DNA of 60,595 nt from Candidatus Gemmiger faecavium. Its GTDB lineage: Bacteria; Bacillota; Clostridia; Oscillospirales; Ruminococcaceae. Of this stretch, positions 7,176 through 17,304 are shown one piece after another. The stretch lies in contig DXFO01000011.1 in NCBI GenBank assembly GCA_019114415.1, forward strand, positions 1 to 60,595. Direction: 5' to 3'. The position numbers were made by a program, and so were the translations under genes. Under the pieces are notes generated by a model. That model was not told the origin of the DNA. It worked only from the letters and a program-made list of their open reading frames with translations, and did not search any database. Position 1 is the stretch's first letter, and every line of letters starts with the position of its first letter.

Positions 7176-10112
7176 TCAGTTTTCCTGGCTTTTGGCGGCA
7201 GTCTTTCGGCGGGCCTTTTTTGCCGCTGCCTGCTCTGCCTTGGCCGCCTCGGCAGCCGCATAGGCCTTGCCGCGTTCCAATACCGGTTTCAGGTACTGAC
7301 CGGTAAAGGAGTTGGGGTTCTCGGCCACCTGTTCCGGTGTGCCGGTGGCGACGATGCGTCCGCCGCCGCTGCCGCCCTCGGGACCCAGGTCGATGATATA
7401 ATCGGCCCGCTTGATGACGTCCAGATTGTGTTCAATGACGATGACGGTGTTGCCCGCATCCACCAGCTTGTCCAGCACCTTGACCAGGCGGTGAACGTCG
7501 GCTACGTGCAGGCCGGTGGTAGGCTCGTCCAGAATATAGACGGTCTGCCCGGTATCCCGGCGGGCCAGCTCATTGGCCAGCTTGACGCGCTGGGCCTCGC
7601 CGCCGGACAGGGTGGTGGCCGCTTGGCCCAGCTGGATATACCCCAGGCCCACCTCCAGCAGGGTCTGCAATTTGCGGTGGATCTTGGGCAGGTTGGCAAA
7701 GAAGGTGCAGGCCTCCTCCACCGTCATGTCCAGCACGTCGGCGATGGTCTTGCCCTTGTAGTGGACTTCCAGCGTCTCCCGGTTGTAGCGCTTGCCCTTG
7801 CAGACATCGCAGGGCACAAAGATGTCGGGCAAAAAGTGCATCTCGATCTGGAGGATACCGCCGCCCTCGCAGGCTTCGCAGCGGCCGCCCTTGACGTTGA
7901 AGCTGAACCGGCCGGGGCCGTAACCGCGCATCTTGGCTTCCTGGGTCTCGGCAAACAGGGTGCGGATGTCGCTGAACACGCCGGTGTAGGTGGCAGGGTT
8001 GGAGCGGGGCGTCCGGCCGATGGGGGACTGGTCGATGCCGATGACCTTGTCCACCCATTCCATGCCTTCCACTTCCTCACACTGGCCGGGGCGGCTGCGG
8101 GCGCCGTTCAGGGCGGCGGCCAGGGTCTTGTACAAAATCTCATTGACCAGGGTGGATTTGCCGGAACCGGAAACGCCGGTGACGCAGATCATCTTGCCCA
8201 GGGGGAAATCCACGTCAATGCCGGTAAGGTTGTTTTCCCGGGCACCCACCACGCGCAGGAACTTGCCGTTGCCCTCCCGGCGGATGGCGGGGACCTCCAC
8301 CGCTTTGCGGCCGGACAGATAGGCGCCGGTCTCGCTGCGCTTGGATGCACAGATGTCCTCCACACTGCCGGCGGCCACGATCTCGCCCCCGTGTACGCCC
8401 GCGCCGGGGCCAACATCCACGATGTAGTCCGCCTGGCGCATGGTGTCCTCGTCGTGCTCCACCACGATCAGGGTGTTGCCCAGGTCCCGCAGCCGCTTCA
8501 TGGTGGCAATGAGCTTGTCGTTGTCACGTTGGTGCAGGCCGATGCTGGGCTCGTCCAGCACGTAGAGAACGCCGGTCAGAGCGCTGCCGATCTGGGTGGC
8601 CAGACGGATGCGCTGGCTCTCGCCGCCGGACAGGGAAGCCGCACCCCGGGACAGGGTCAGGTATCCCAGGCCCACGCTCTGCAAAAAGCCCAGGCGCTCC
8701 CGCACTTCCTTGAAGATGGAAGCGCCGATCATCTGGTCACGCTCGGACACCGAGGCAGTCTTGACGAACTCCAGTTCCTCGTTGACGCTCATGTCGCAGA
8801 AGTCGGAGATATTGATGCCGCCCACCGTCACCGCCAGACTGGTGGGTTTCAGACGGCGGCCATGGCAGGTAGGACATTCCTCGCTGGACATGACCTGGGC
8901 GATTTCTTCTTTGACCCACTCGCTGCTGGTCTCGCGGAAGCGGCGCTCCAGGTTGGGGACGATGCCCTCAAAGTCGTTTTTGTAGGTGCCGGAACCGAAC
9001 ATGTTCTCCCGCTGCATCTCCAGCTTTTCGCCCTTGGTGCCGTACAGGATGGCGTTGAGGGCTTCCTTGCTCATCTCCTTGATGGGGGTGTCCAGGGTGA
9101 AGCCGTAGCGCTTGCCTAAGGCCACGTAGTACATCTCCGAGATGGAACCCTCGGCGTAGTACCAGCCGCTGGCCTTGATGGCGCTCTGACGGATGGACTT
9201 GCGCTTGTCGGGAATGATGCGGGCGGGGTCCACCTTCATGAAGGTACCCAGGCCGGTGCAGGTCTCGCAGGCGCCGAAGGGATTGTTGAAGCTGAACATC
9301 CGGGGTGTCAGCTCTTCAATGGAGATGCCGTGCTCGGGACAGGCATAGTTCTGGCTGAACTGCATGGGCTCGCCGCCGATGACATCGATGACCACAAGGC
9401 CGTCGGTCAGGCTGAGAGCCGTCTCAATGGAGTCGGCCAGGCGGCTGCGGATGCCGTCATTGATGGACAGGCGGTCCACCACGATCTCCACCGTGTGCTT
9501 GATGTTTTTCTCCAGCTTGATTTCCTCGTCCAGATCATACATGCTGCCGTCCACACGCACACGGACATAGCCGGCCCGCCGGGCGGCGTCCAGCTCCTTC
9601 TGCTGGGTGCCCTTGCGGCCGCGCACCACGGGGGCAAGCACCTGGAACCGGGTGCGCTCGGGCAGCTTGAGCACCTCGTCCACCATCTCGTCCACGCTCT
9701 GCTGGCTGATGACCCGCCCGCAGACCGGGCAGTGGGGAATACCGATGCGGGCATACATCAGGCGGAGATAATCGTAGATCTCAGTGACGGTGCCCACGGT
9801 GGAACGGGGGTTGTGGCTGGTGGTTTTCTGGTCGATGGAGATGGCCGGGGACAGACCGGTGATCTCGTCCACGTCGGGCTTTTCCATCTGGCCCAGGAAC
9901 TGCCGGGCGTAGCTGGAAAGGCTCTCCATATAGCGGCGCTGGCCGTCGGCGTAGATGGTGTCAAAGGCAAGGCTGGACTTGCCCGAACCGGACAGGCCGG
10001 TCATGACGATCATCTTGTTGCGCGGCAGCGTCAGGTCGATGTTTTTTAGGTTGTGTTCCCGCGCACCCTTGATGACGATGCGCTGGTTGGGATCGATCTT
10101 GATTTTGCTCAA
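7176..10112 (-). CDS. uvrA: Excinuclease ABC subunit A
   Basis: DNA-damage sensor of nucleotide excision repair; loads UvrB at lesions. It has two ABC ATPase modules: Walker [10 protein letters not shown] at residues 39-47 with signature [19 protein letters not shown], and a second Walker [14 protein letters not shown] with [14 protein letters not shown]. Zinc modules are visible (CPVCGRV and CPEHG...CETCTG, then CEACEGGG...[10 protein letters not shown]). 978 aa includes a short Ala/Lys-rich C-terminal tail (about residues 945-978). The start is TTG, overlapping the uvrB stop in a TTGA junction, with GGAAAGG upstream. The overlap couples UvrA to UvrB synthesis. Confidence 0.98.
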   Translation of the reverse strand: MSKIKIDPNQRIVIKGAREHNLKNIDLTLPRNKMIVMTGLSGSGKSSLAFDTIYADGQRRYMESLSSYARQFLGQMEKPDVDEITGLSPAISIDQKTTSHNPRSTVGTVTEIYDYLRLMYARIGIPHCPVCGRVISQQSVDEMVDEVLKLPERTRFQVLAPVVRGRKGTQQKELDAARRAGYVRVRVDGSMYDLDEEIKLEKNIKHTVEIVVDRLSINDGIRSRLADSIETALSLTDGLVVIDVIGGEPMQFSQNYACPEHGISIEELTPRMFSFNNPFGACETCTGLGTFMKVDPARIIPDKRKSIRQSAIKASGWYYAEGSISEMYYVALGKRYGFTLDTPIKEMSKEALNAILYGTKGEKLEMQRENMFGSGTYKNDFEGIVPNLERRFRETSSEWVKEEIAQVMSSEECPTCHGRRLKPTSLAVTVGGINISDFCDMSVNEELEFVKTASVSERDQMIGASIFKEVRERLGFLQSVGLGYLTLSRGAASLSGGESQRIRLATQIGSALTGVLYVLDEPSIGLHQRDNDKLIATMKRLRDLGNTLIVVEHDEDTMRQADYIVDVGPGAGVHGGEIVAAGSVEDICASKRSETGAYLSGRKAVEVPAIRREGNGKFLRVVGARENNLTGIDVDFPLGKMICVTGVSGSGKSTLVNEILYKTLAAALNGARSRPGQCEEVEGMEWVDKVIGIDQSPIGRTPRSNPATYTGVFSDIRTLFAETQEAKMRGYGPGRFSFNVKGGRCEACEGGGILQIEMHFLPDIFVPCDVCKGKRYNRETLEVHYKGKTIADVLDMTVEEACTFFANLPKIHRKLQTLLEVGLGYIQLGQAATTLSGGEAQRVKLANELARRDTGQTVYILDEPTTGLHVADVHRLVKVLDKLVDAGNTVIVIEHNLDVIKRADYIIDLGPEGGSGGGRIVATGTPEQVAENPNSFTGQYLKPVLERGKAYAAAEAAKAEQAAAKKARRKTAAKSQEN

Positions 10113-12169
10113 TGTTTTCCTTTCCCCCTGCCTTTTCTGCTTCCGGCCCGCCGCTTCTGATCGGCGGCATGCCGCTGTTCGGTATCCATTTCGGTCGGAT
10201 CCTCGCCCCGCTGCAAACGCTGGATCTGGTCACGCAGGAAGGCCGCGTGCTCGAATTCCAGCAGGCGGGCGGCCTCTTTCATCTCCTTGGTCAGGCGGGC
10301 AATGGTCTGCTCCCGCTCGGCCTTGCTCATGCGGCGCTGGCGGAGTTTCTTGTTCTCCTCCGACATGCTGATCTCCAACCCGCCGGAGATGGCTTTGACG
10401 ATGGTCTTGGGAGTGATGCCGTGGGCCTTGTTGTAGGCGTCCTGAATGCCCCGGCGGCGCTCGGTCTCCATGATGGCCCGCTCCATGCTGGGGGTAACCT
10501 CGTCGGCGTACATCAGGACCACACCGTTGGCGTTGCGGGCCGCACGGCCGATGGTCTGGATCAGGCTGGTCTCGCTGCGCAAAAAGCCCTCCTTGTCGGC
10601 GTCCAGGATGGCGATGAGAGAAACTTCCGGCAGGTCCAGGCCCTCGCGCAGCAGGTTGATGCCTACGATGACGTCGATGGCGCCTACGCGCAGATCCTTG
10701 ATGAGCTCCATCCGCTCAAAGGTGTCCACTTCATGGTGGAGATACCGGGCCTTGACGCCGTGCTCCTCCAGATAGTTGGTCAGGTCCTCGGCCATTTTCA
10801 CGGTCAGGGTGGTGACCAGGGCGCGCTCGCCCCGGTCGATGCGGGTGCGGATCTCGCCCAGCAGATCCTCGATCTGGCCCTCCACCGGGCGCACCATGAT
10901 GATGGGGTCCAGCAATCCGGTGGGGCGGATGACCTGCTCGGCCACCCGGGTGGAATGTTCCTTCTCGTAAGGTCCCGGGGTGGCGCTGACAAAGATAGTC
11001 TGCCCCACTTTGGCCTCGAACTCCTCAAACCGGAGGGGGCGGTTGTCAAAGGCGGAGGGCAGGCGGAAGCCGTACTCCACCAGAGTGTCCTTGCGGCTGT
11101 GATCGCCGGCGTACATGCCCCGCACCTGGGGCAGCATGACGTGGCTTTCGTCCACCATCAACAGGAAGTCGCCGGGGAAGTAATCCAGCAGCGTGGTGGG
11201 GGTGGAACCCGGCGCACGGCCGGACAAGACCGCCGAGTAGTTCTCGATGCCTTTGCACATGCCAACTTCCTGCAGCATTTCCATGTCGTAGTTGGTGCGC
11301 TGGGCAATGCGCTGGGCCTCCAGCAGCTTGCCCTCCTCGGTGAATTTCTTCACCTGCTCGTCCATTTCCTGGGCGATTTTGGCCAGGCCGACCTTCATCT
11401 TTTCGGGGCCGACGATGTAGTGGCTGGCAGGGAAGATAGCCACATGGCGCACTACGTTCTGACGCTCGCCGGTCAGGGGGCGCATTTCGCTGATTCGATC
11501 GATCTCGTCCCCGAAAAACTCCACCCGGATGGCAAGATCATCCATGTAGGCCAGGTAGATGTCCACAATATCCCCGTGGACCCGGAACTTGTTGCGGGTA
11601 AAGTTGATGTCGTTGCGCTCGTACTGCAATTTGACCAGACGGCGGCAAAGCTCGTCCCGGCTCATTTCCATGCCGGGGCGCAGGCTGATGACCATGCTCC
11701 GGTAGTCGATGGGGTCGCCCAACGAGTAAATGCAGGACACGCTGGCCACGATGATGACGTTGCGCCGCTCGGACAACGCCGCCGTGGCCGAGTGACGCAG
11801 CCGGTCGATCTCGTCGTTGATGGCGCTGTCCTTTTCAATATAGGTATCGGTGGAGGGGATATAAGCCTCCGGCTGATAGTAGTCGTAGTAGGACACGAAG
11901 TACTCCACCGCATCGTCGGGGAAAAAACTCCGCATCTCGGTGCAGATCTGGCTGGCCAGGGTCTTGTTCGGCTCCAGGATCAGGGTGGGGCGGTTGCACC
12001 GGGCAATGATGTTCGCCATGGTGAAGGTCTTGCCCGAACCGGTCACGCCCAAAAGCGTCTGGGCCTTGTCCCCCTGGTTGATGCCCTCCACCAGGGCGTC
12101 AATGGCCTGGGGCTGGTCGCCGGTGGGGGAGAAGGGGGCCTGCAGATGAAAAATCGAAGGCTCTTCCAT
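10109..12169 (-). CDS. uvrB: Excinuclease ABC subunit B
   Basis: Damage-verifying helicase of nucleotide excision repair. Walker A GVTGSGKT is at about residues 41-48. The beta-hairpin that clamps DNA is in [13 protein letters not shown], and the helicase motifs [10 protein letters not shown] and [10 protein letters not shown] follow. The UvrC-binding UVR motif ([25 protein letters not shown]) is near the C terminus, followed by a basic tail. The start at 12169 gives 686 aa and has AAAGGAG about 5 bases upstream; in-frame ATGs farther out (one near 12223, one at 12643) would add unrelated sequence. First gene of a uvrB-uvrA operon. Confidence 0.97.
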   Translation of the reverse strand: MEEPSIFHLQAPFSPTGDQPQAIDALVEGINQGDKAQTLLGVTGSGKTFTMANIIARCNRPTLILEPNKTLASQICTEMRSFFPDDAVEYFVSYYDYYQPEAYIPSTDTYIEKDSAINDEIDRLRHSATAALSERRNVIIVASVSCIYSLGDPIDYRSMVISLRPGMEMSRDELCRRLVKLQYERNDINFTRNKFRVHGDIVDIYLAYMDDLAIRVEFFGDEIDRISEMRPLTGERQNVVRHVAIFPASHYIVGPEKMKVGLAKIAQEMDEQVKKFTEEGKLLEAQRIAQRTNYDMEMLQEVGMCKGIENYSAVLSGRAPGSTPTTLLDYFPGDFLLMVDESHVMLPQVRGMYAGDHSRKDTLVEYGFRLPSAFDNRPLRFEEFEAKVGQTIFVSATPGPYEKEHSTRVAEQVIRPTGLLDPIIMVRPVEGQIEDLLGEIRTRIDRGERALVTTLTVKMAEDLTNYLEEHGVKARYLHHEVDTFERMELIKDLRVGAIDVIVGINLLREGLDLPEVSLIAILDADKEGFLRSETSLIQTIGRAARNANGVVLMYADEVTPSMERAIMETERRRGIQDAYNKAHGITPKTIVKAISGGLEISMSEENKKLRQRRMSKAEREQTIARLTKEMKEAARLLEFEHAAFLRDQIQRLQRGEDPTEMDTEQRHAADQKRRAGSRKGRGKGKH

Positions 12170-12273
12170 AAAAGCTCCTTTGCTTGCTGATGCCGCCTGA
12201 ACATTTGGCAAAGCGTCAGGCATATCACGCCCGCCGGGATAGAGAAAAATAAACCCGACGAAACAGAAAAAAT

Positions 12274-12290
12274 AACAACGATAGGTTGTT
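12274..12290. promoter_or_regulatory. Inverted repeat just downstream of the uvrB -10 box, possible operator
   Basis: A perfect AACAAC-N5-GTTGTT palindrome lies about 10-25 bases downstream of the uvrB -10 element, near the expected transcript start. It resembles the layout of an SOS operator, but the AAC-N5-GTT spacing differs by one base from the Firmicutes LexA box (GAAC-N4-GTTC), so the binding protein is not known. Confidence 0.35.
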
Positions 12291-12299
12291 GCCACAAAA

Positions 12300-12328
12300 A
12301 TTATATCACAATCCTTCCTATCCGTAAA
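12300..12328 (-). promoter_or_regulatory. uvrBA promoter
   Basis: Read on the minus strand: -35 TTTACG (12323-12328), 17-base spacer, and extended -10 TG-A-TATAAT (core at 12300-12305). The extended -10 offsets the weaker -35. It lies 131 bases upstream of the chosen uvrB ATG. Confidence 0.78.
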
Positions 12329-12518
12329 CACTATAAATAAAAAACTATAAGGGGGGCGTGTCTCCGGCAACAAACAGCGGGGAGAAAATAGTGTATTCTG
12401 ACAACAGGACGGCAGGGGACAGAACGACGACCGGGCCCTGCCGCCGCTCCCGGGGGCTCCGCCCGCGGTACGGTTTCCGCCGCCGTCAGGCCGTTCACCG
12501 CGGTGCAGGAAAGGACTC

Positions 12519-12547
12519 TTGTGCTTTTTTGCGAGTTGCGGTATACT
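12519..12547 (+). promoter_or_regulatory. miaB promoter
   Basis: -35 TTGTGC (12519-12524), 17-base spacer, -10 TATACT (12542-12547), about 80 bases before the miaB start. It probably drives the whole miaB-ylbF-mutS-mutL-miaA group. Confidence 0.6.
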
Positions 12548-12629
12548 AAAACGGTATATTTGGTATCTGTGCCCTTTTTTTGGGGACTGCATACCCGACA
12601 CTTCAAATTCATGCTTCGGAGAGACGGCT

Positions 12630-14018
12630 TTGGAAAAGACCACTTACACCCATGACGCGGCCGCGGCGCGCACGCTGGCCGAATATTACGACACCCCGCC
12701 CATGGCCTATGTGCACAGCTACGGCTGCCAGCAGAACGTCAACGACGGCGAAAAGATCCGCGGCGTTCTGATGGATGTCGGCTACGGCATCTGCGACAAT
12801 GTGGAGCAGGCGGACCTGATCCTGTTCAACACCTGCGCCGTGCGGGAGCACGCCGAGCAGCGGGTCTTCGGCAATGTGGGCGCCCTCAAGCGCCTGAAAG
12901 AAAAGAACCCCCGCCTGATGATCGGCATCTGCGGCTGTATGGCCCAGCAGAAGAGCGTGGTGGACAAGCTCCGGGCCAGCTATCCTTATGTGGACCTGGT
13001 CTTTGGCGTGGACGGCATCGACCGTCTGCCCGCCATCCTGGCCGAGCGCATTCGCCGGGGCAAACGGTATCTGCAGGACCCCGTCCAGCGGGACGCCGTG
13101 GTGGAGGAAATGCCCATCCGCCGGGATTCCGGCTTCCGGGCCTGGCTGCCCATCATGTACGGCTGTGACAACTTCTGCACCTATTGTATCGTACCCTATG
13201 TACGCGGGCGGGAGCGCAGCCGGGAACCCCAGGCCGTGCTGGAAGAATTCCGCAGCCTGGTGCAGGCCGGTTACAAGGAGATCACCCTCCTGGGCCAGAA
13301 CGTCAACAGCTACGGCAAGGGCCTGGCGGAACCCATCGACTTTGCCGACTTGCTGGAACTGCTCTGCCAGACCCCCGGCGACTACAAGGTGCGGTTCATG
13401 ACCAGTCACCCTAAGGACGCCAGCCGCAAGCTCATTGACACCATCGCCGCCAACGACCACCTGTGCAAGCACATCCACCTGCCGGTGCAGTCGGGCAGCG
13501 ACCGGGTGCTGGCGGCCATGAACCGCCATTACACCTCGGCCCAGTATCTGGAACTCATCGACTACGCCAAGGAAAAGATTCCCGGCGTGACCTTCTCCAG
13601 CGACATCATCGTCGGCTTCCCCGGCGAGACGGAGGAGGAGTTTGAGCAGACGCTGGAACTGGTGAAAAAGGTGGGCTATATGCAGCTGTTCACCTTTATT
13701 TATTCCAAGCGCGGCGACACCAAAGCCGCCGAAATGCCCGACCCCACCACCCATGCCCAAAAGACCGCCCGCATGGAACGCCTGCTGCGCACCCAGGACG
13801 AGGTCGCCTTCCCGCGCATTGCGGCCATGGCGGGGCAGACGGTGCGGGTGCTGGTGGAAGGCTGCGGCCGTACCCCCGGCACTCTCAACGGGCGTCTGGA
13901 CAATAACCTGGTCGTCGAATTCCCCGGCGGAGAGGAACTCATCGGCAGCTGGGCCGACGTGGAGCTGACCGGCTCCCGGGCGGCGCTGCTCACCGGCAAG
14001 GCCGTGACCAACGGCTGA
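12630..14018 (+). CDS. miaB: tRNA-2-methylthio-N6-dimethylallyladenosine synthase (radical SAM)
   Basis: Adds the methylthio group to i6A at position 37 of tRNAs reading codons that start with U. The auxiliary Fe-S cluster ligands lie in [23 protein letters not shown] and GICGCMAQ. The radical-SAM triad is in [17 protein letters not shown], and a TRAM-type RNA-binding end closes the protein. The TTG start at 12630 has GGAGAG 6 bases upstream and gives 462 aa; earlier in-frame sequence is not family-like. The substrate tRNAs are prepared by miaA, encoded at the other end of the same gene group. Confidence 0.95.
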   Translation: MEKTTYTHDAAAARTLAEYYDTPPMAYVHSYGCQQNVNDGEKIRGVLMDVGYGICDNVEQADLILFNTCAVREHAEQRVFGNVGALKRLKEKNPRLMIGICGCMAQQKSVVDKLRASYPYVDLVFGVDGIDRLPAILAERIRRGKRYLQDPVQRDAVVEEMPIRRDSGFRAWLPIMYGCDNFCTYCIVPYVRGRERSREPQAVLEEFRSLVQAGYKEITLLGQNVNSYGKGLAEPIDFADLLELLCQTPGDYKVRFMTSHPKDASRKLIDTIAANDHLCKHIHLPVQSGSDRVLAAMNRHYTSAQYLELIDYAKEKIPGVTFSSDIIVGFPGETEEEFEQTLELVKKVGYMQLFTFIYSKRGDTKAAEMPDPTTHAQKTARMERLLRTQDEVAFPRIAAMAGQTVRVLVEGCGRTPGTLNGRLDNNLVVEFPGGEELIGSWADVELTGSRAALLTGKAVTNG

Positions 14019-14074
14019 GAGGAACCTCCGCGATACAAAAATAAAAAATACAAATAACAAAGGAGAACCCTATC

Positions 14075-14482
14075 ATGGATTGCATTGATCTGTTCAAGAA
14101 AGCCGCTGCCGCTATGCAGACCGACCCCCGTTACCTGGAGCTGGACGCCGCCCGCCGCATGAACGACGCCGACGAGGAACTGCAGAAGATGATCGGCGAG
14201 TTCAACCTCCAGCGTCTCGACCTCAACCGCGCCAGCGCCGAGGCCGAGCCGGACAGCGCCCGCATTGCAGAGCTGAACCAGAAGATCAACGACCTGTACA
14301 CCCAGATCATGTCCAGCGAGGGCATGGTGCGCTACAACGCCGCCAAGAGCGAGTGCGAGGCCATGGTCAACCACATCGACGCCATCATCAACACCGCTAT
14401 GAACGGCGGCGACCCCATGACCGTCCAGGCGCCTCAGGGCGGCTGCACCGGCAGCTGCGCATCCTGCTCCGGCTGCCACTGA
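14075..14482 (+). CDS. YlbF/YmcA-family protein with a cysteine-rich C-terminal tail
   Basis: A 135-aa helical protein of the YlbF family (PF06133 type). In Bacillus, YmcA (RicA) is encoded next to miaB and works with YlbF and YaaT in a complex that controls RNase Y-dependent mRNA maturation. The miaB neighbourhood supports the YmcA/RicA relationship. The body (about residues 1-115) is a charged coiled helical hairpin. The tail contains four cysteines at 124, 128, 131 and 134 in a C-x3-C-x2-C-x2-C pattern. This could hold an Fe-S cluster or zinc, in keeping with the Fe-S clusters reported for the Ric complex. AAAGGAG precedes the ATG. Confidence 0.85.
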   Translation: MDCIDLFKKAAAAMQTDPRYLELDAARRMNDADEELQKMIGEFNLQRLDLNRASAEAEPDSARIAELNQKINDLYTQIMSSEGMVRYNAAKSECEAMVNHIDAIINTAMNGGDPMTVQAPQGGCTGSCASCSGCH

Positions 14483-14506
14483 TTGTATCGAATACGCAGG
14501 TTGTCC

Positions 14507-14532
14507 GGCGGGGGAGAGCATCCCCCGCCTTT
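14507..14532 (+). terminator. Possible weak terminator or processing hairpin between the ylbF-family gene and mutS
   Basis: Perfect 9-bp stem GGCGGGGGA/TCCCCCGCC (14507-14515/14521-14529) with loop GAGCA, followed only by TTT. The short T-run makes full termination unlikely. Confidence 0.45.
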
Positions 14533-14596
14533 CCAGAAGAAGTATCCCCCCGGACCGCGGCAACGGCGGTCCCGGCCCGGAACAGGAGTGTGAAAC

Positions 14597-17212
14597 ATGG
14601 CAGAACAAGCAGTTTCTCCCATGATGCAGCAATATTTTGAGATCAAAAAGCAGCACCCGGACGAGATCCTTTTCTATCGCGTGGGCGACTTTTATGAAAT
14701 GTTCTACGACGACGCCCTCACCGCGTCCCGGGAACTGGAACTGACGCTGACCGGCAAGAACTGCGGCAAGGAGGAGCGCGCCCCCATGTGCGGGGTGCCT
14801 TTCCATTCTTACGAGGGTTACGTGGCCCGGCTCATTGCCAAGGGGTACAAGGTCGCCATCTGTGAGCAGATGGAGGACCCCGCCCTGGCCAAAGGCCTGG
14901 TCAAGCGGGACATCATCCGCGTGGTGACCCCCGGCACCGTCATTGAGAGCAGCATGCTGGCGGAGGACAAGAACAACTACCTCTGCGCCATCTACCTGAA
15001 AAAACAGCGCCGCAGCTGGCGGGCAGGCGTCTGCTTTGCCGATATTTCCACCGGCGAAGCCTACGCCACCGAGCTTTCCGCCGAGAAGATGGGCGGCGCT
15101 ATCATCACGGAACTCTGCCGCTATATGCCCAGCGAGATCCTCATCAACACCGCCATGCTGGACCTCAAGGACGTGACGGCCTACATCAAGCAGCACACCA
15201 GCGCCCTGGTGGAACTGCGGGAGGACGCCTGCTGCAAGGACAGCGTGGTGGACGCCGAGCTGACCGCTCAGTTCGGTGCCGACTGGCGCAAGACCTGCGG
15301 CTTTGCTGAGGGCGGCATGGTCCCCTACGCGGTGGCCATGCTGCTGGGCTACCTCAAGGAGACCCAGAAGCACGGCATCGAGCGCATCCGCGCGGTGCAG
15401 AACTACGCCGACGCCCAGTACATGCGCCTTTCCCCGGTGACCCGCGCCAATCTGGAACTGACCGAGACCATGCGCGGTCGGGAGAAAAAAGGCACCCTGC
15501 TCTGGGTGCTGGACAAGACCGAGACTTCCATGGGCAAGCGCCTGCTCCGTGCCTGGATCGAGCAGCCCCTGGTGGACTCGGCAGCTATCAACGCCCGCCT
15601 GGACGCGGTGGACGCCCTCTATCAGGAGAACGTGGCCCGCGGCGATCTGAAAGAAGCCCTGGGCCGGGTGTTTGACATCGAGCGCCTGACCACCCGCATC
15701 CTGTACGGCTCCGCCACTCCCCGGGAGGTCTGCGCCCTGGGGGATACCTGTGACGCTCTGCCGGAGGTCCGCCGCATCGCGGAAGCCTCCACGGCGCCCC
15801 AGCTGCAAAAACTGGCCGCCGACATCGACCCGCTGGAGGATATTCTCTCCCGTATCCGGTCGGCCATCGGGGATGACCCGCCCGCCAGCCTTAAGGACGG
15901 CGGCGTCATCCGCCCCGGCTACAATTCCGAGGTGGACGAACTGCGGGACATCATGCACGGCGGCAAGGGCTATCTTTCGCAGCTGGAAGCCCGCCTGCGG
16001 GAGGAGACCGGCATCCCCAAGCTGAAGATTGGCTTCAATAAGGTGTTCGGCTACTATATCGAGGTCAGCCGTTCCTATACCGGCAGCGTGCCGGATACCT
16101 TCACCCGCAAGCAGACCCTCACCACCGGCGAGCGCTACATCACTCCCGAGCTGAAGGACCTGGAAAACAAGATCCTGGGCGCCAACGAGCGGCTGCTGGT
16201 GTTGGAGCATCAGCTCTTTGCCGAACTGCTCAGCGCCATCTCGGCGGAAATCCTGCGTATCCAGAAGACCGCCTCCGCCGTGGCCCAGCTGGACGTGCTG
16301 GCCGCCTTTGCGGAGGTTGCCGTCTGCAACAACTATGTCAAGCCCACGGTGGACGACAGCGACGTGCTGGACATTGCGGAGGGCCGCCACCCTGTCATTG
16401 AGCAGATGCTCAAGGGCAGCCTGTTCGTTCCCAACGACACCACCCTGGATGAGACCGACAACCGCATGCTCATCATTACCGGACCCAACATGGCGGGCAA
16501 GTCCACCTACATGCGCCAGAACGCCCTCATTGCGTTGATGGCACAGATCGGCAGCTTTGTCCCGGCGGCGTCCTGCCGGGTGGGCGTGGTGGACGCCATC
16601 TTTACCCGCGTGGGCGCCTCCGATGACCTGGCGGCGGGCCAGTCCACCTTCATGGTGGAGATGACCGAGGTGGCCGAAATTCTGGAACATGCCACCAAGA
16701 ACAGCCTGGTCATTCTCGACGAGATCGGCCGCGGCACCTCCACTTTTGACGGCATGAGCATTGCCCGGGCGGTGGTGGAGCACATCTGCGCCCGCATCGG
16801 CTGCAAGACGCTGTTTGCCACCCACTACCACGAACTGACCGAACTGGAGCAGGATGTGGAGGGCGTCAAGAACTACAACATTGCGGTGAAAAAGCGCGGG
16901 GAGGACATCACCTTCCTGCGGCGCATCGTGGCCGGACCGGCGGACGACAGCTACGGCATCGAGGTCGCCAAGCTGGCAGGCCTGCCCTCCAGCGTGACCC
17001 GCCGCGCCCATGAGGTGCTGCGCCAGCTGGAAGCCTCGGCCCCCGGAGCGAACGCCTCCATGCAGCTGGACTTTGAGACGGTCCATGCCTACCAGAACCC
17101 CGAGGTCCCCAGCGAAGTGGTGGACAAACTCAAAAACGTGGACGTGGAGACCCTTACCCCCATCGAGGCCCTCAACTTCCTCTATGAACTGAAAAAAGCG
17201 CTGGCAAAATAA
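14597..17212 (+). CDS. mutS: DNA mismatch repair protein MutS
   Basis: Recognises base mismatches and small loops after replication. The mismatch-wedge F-x-E motif is at residues 32-34 (VGDFYEMFYDD). Connector, lever and clamp regions follow, then the ABC ATPase with Walker A GPNMAGKSTYMRQ at about residue 629, Walker B SLVILDEIGRGTSTFDG and ATHYHELTELE. 871 aa is normal for MutS1. The ATG follows ACAGGAG. It sits directly upstream of mutL, the usual repair pair. Confidence 0.98.
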   Translation: MAEQAVSPMMQQYFEIKKQHPDEILFYRVGDFYEMFYDDALTASRELELTLTGKNCGKEERAPMCGVPFHSYEGYVARLIAKGYKVAICEQMEDPALAKGLVKRDIIRVVTPGTVIESSMLAEDKNNYLCAIYLKKQRRSWRAGVCFADISTGEAYATELSAEKMGGAIITELCRYMPSEILINTAMLDLKDVTAYIKQHTSALVELREDACCKDSVVDAELTAQFGADWRKTCGFAEGGMVPYAVAMLLGYLKETQKHGIERIRAVQNYADAQYMRLSPVTRANLELTETMRGREKKGTLLWVLDKTETSMGKRLLRAWIEQPLVDSAAINARLDAVDALYQENVARGDLKEALGRVFDIERLTTRILYGSATPREVCALGDTCDALPEVRRIAEASTAPQLQKLAADIDPLEDILSRIRSAIGDDPPASLKDGGVIRPGYNSEVDELRDIMHGGKGYLSQLEARLREETGIPKLKIGFNKVFGYYIEVSRSYTGSVPDTFTRKQTLTTGERYITPELKDLENKILGANERLLVLEHQLFAELLSAISAEILRIQKTASAVAQLDVLAAFAEVAVCNNYVKPTVDDSDVLDIAEGRHPVIEQMLKGSLFVPNDTTLDETDNRMLIITGPNMAGKSTYMRQNALIALMAQIGSFVPAASCRVGVVDAIFTRVGASDDLAAGQSTFMVEMTEVAEILEHATKNSLVILDEIGRGTSTFDGMSIARAVVEHICARIGCKTLFATHYHELTELEQDVEGVKNYNIAVKKRGEDITFLRRIVAGPADDSYGIEVAKLAGLPSSVTRRAHEVLRQLEASAPGANASMQLDFETVHAYQNPEVPSEVVDKLKNVDVETLTPIEALNFLYELKKALAK

Positions 17213-17238
17213 TGTCCGGCGTCCCACACTGATACCGG

Positions 17239-17278
17239 CCGCCGCGTTCCCGAAAGCAGGGAACACGGCGGGCTTGTT
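17239..17278 (+). other. Hairpin between mutS and mutL
   Basis: 13-bp stem with one C-A mismatch (17239-17251/17259-17271), loop GAAAGCA, followed by GCTTGTTTC. It may attenuate or protect the message; the T-run is too weak for a confident terminator. Confidence 0.4.
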
Positions 17279-17304
17279 TCCCCATTGCAAAGGCAAGGTG
17301 ACTT

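Larger units (their letters stand above)
12170..12629. other. Divergent control region between uvrB and miaB
   Basis: 460 bases with promoters facing both ways. The uvrB-proximal half is AT-rich and carries its promoter; the central part (about 12395-12500) is very GC-rich with several possible hairpins; the miaB promoter lies at the right. No gene was recognised within it. Confidence 0.55.

Noticed and set aside
6851-7261. Minus-strand 136-codon frame and overlapping short frames with CPVC- and CxRFCGYRC-like strings, one behind an AGGTGA-like site.
   Set aside because: The Cys-containing frames are interrupted by stops after about 20-40 codons and the long frame runs into uvrA out of register. 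No family match could be named; the region is listed as a hairpin-rich block instead.
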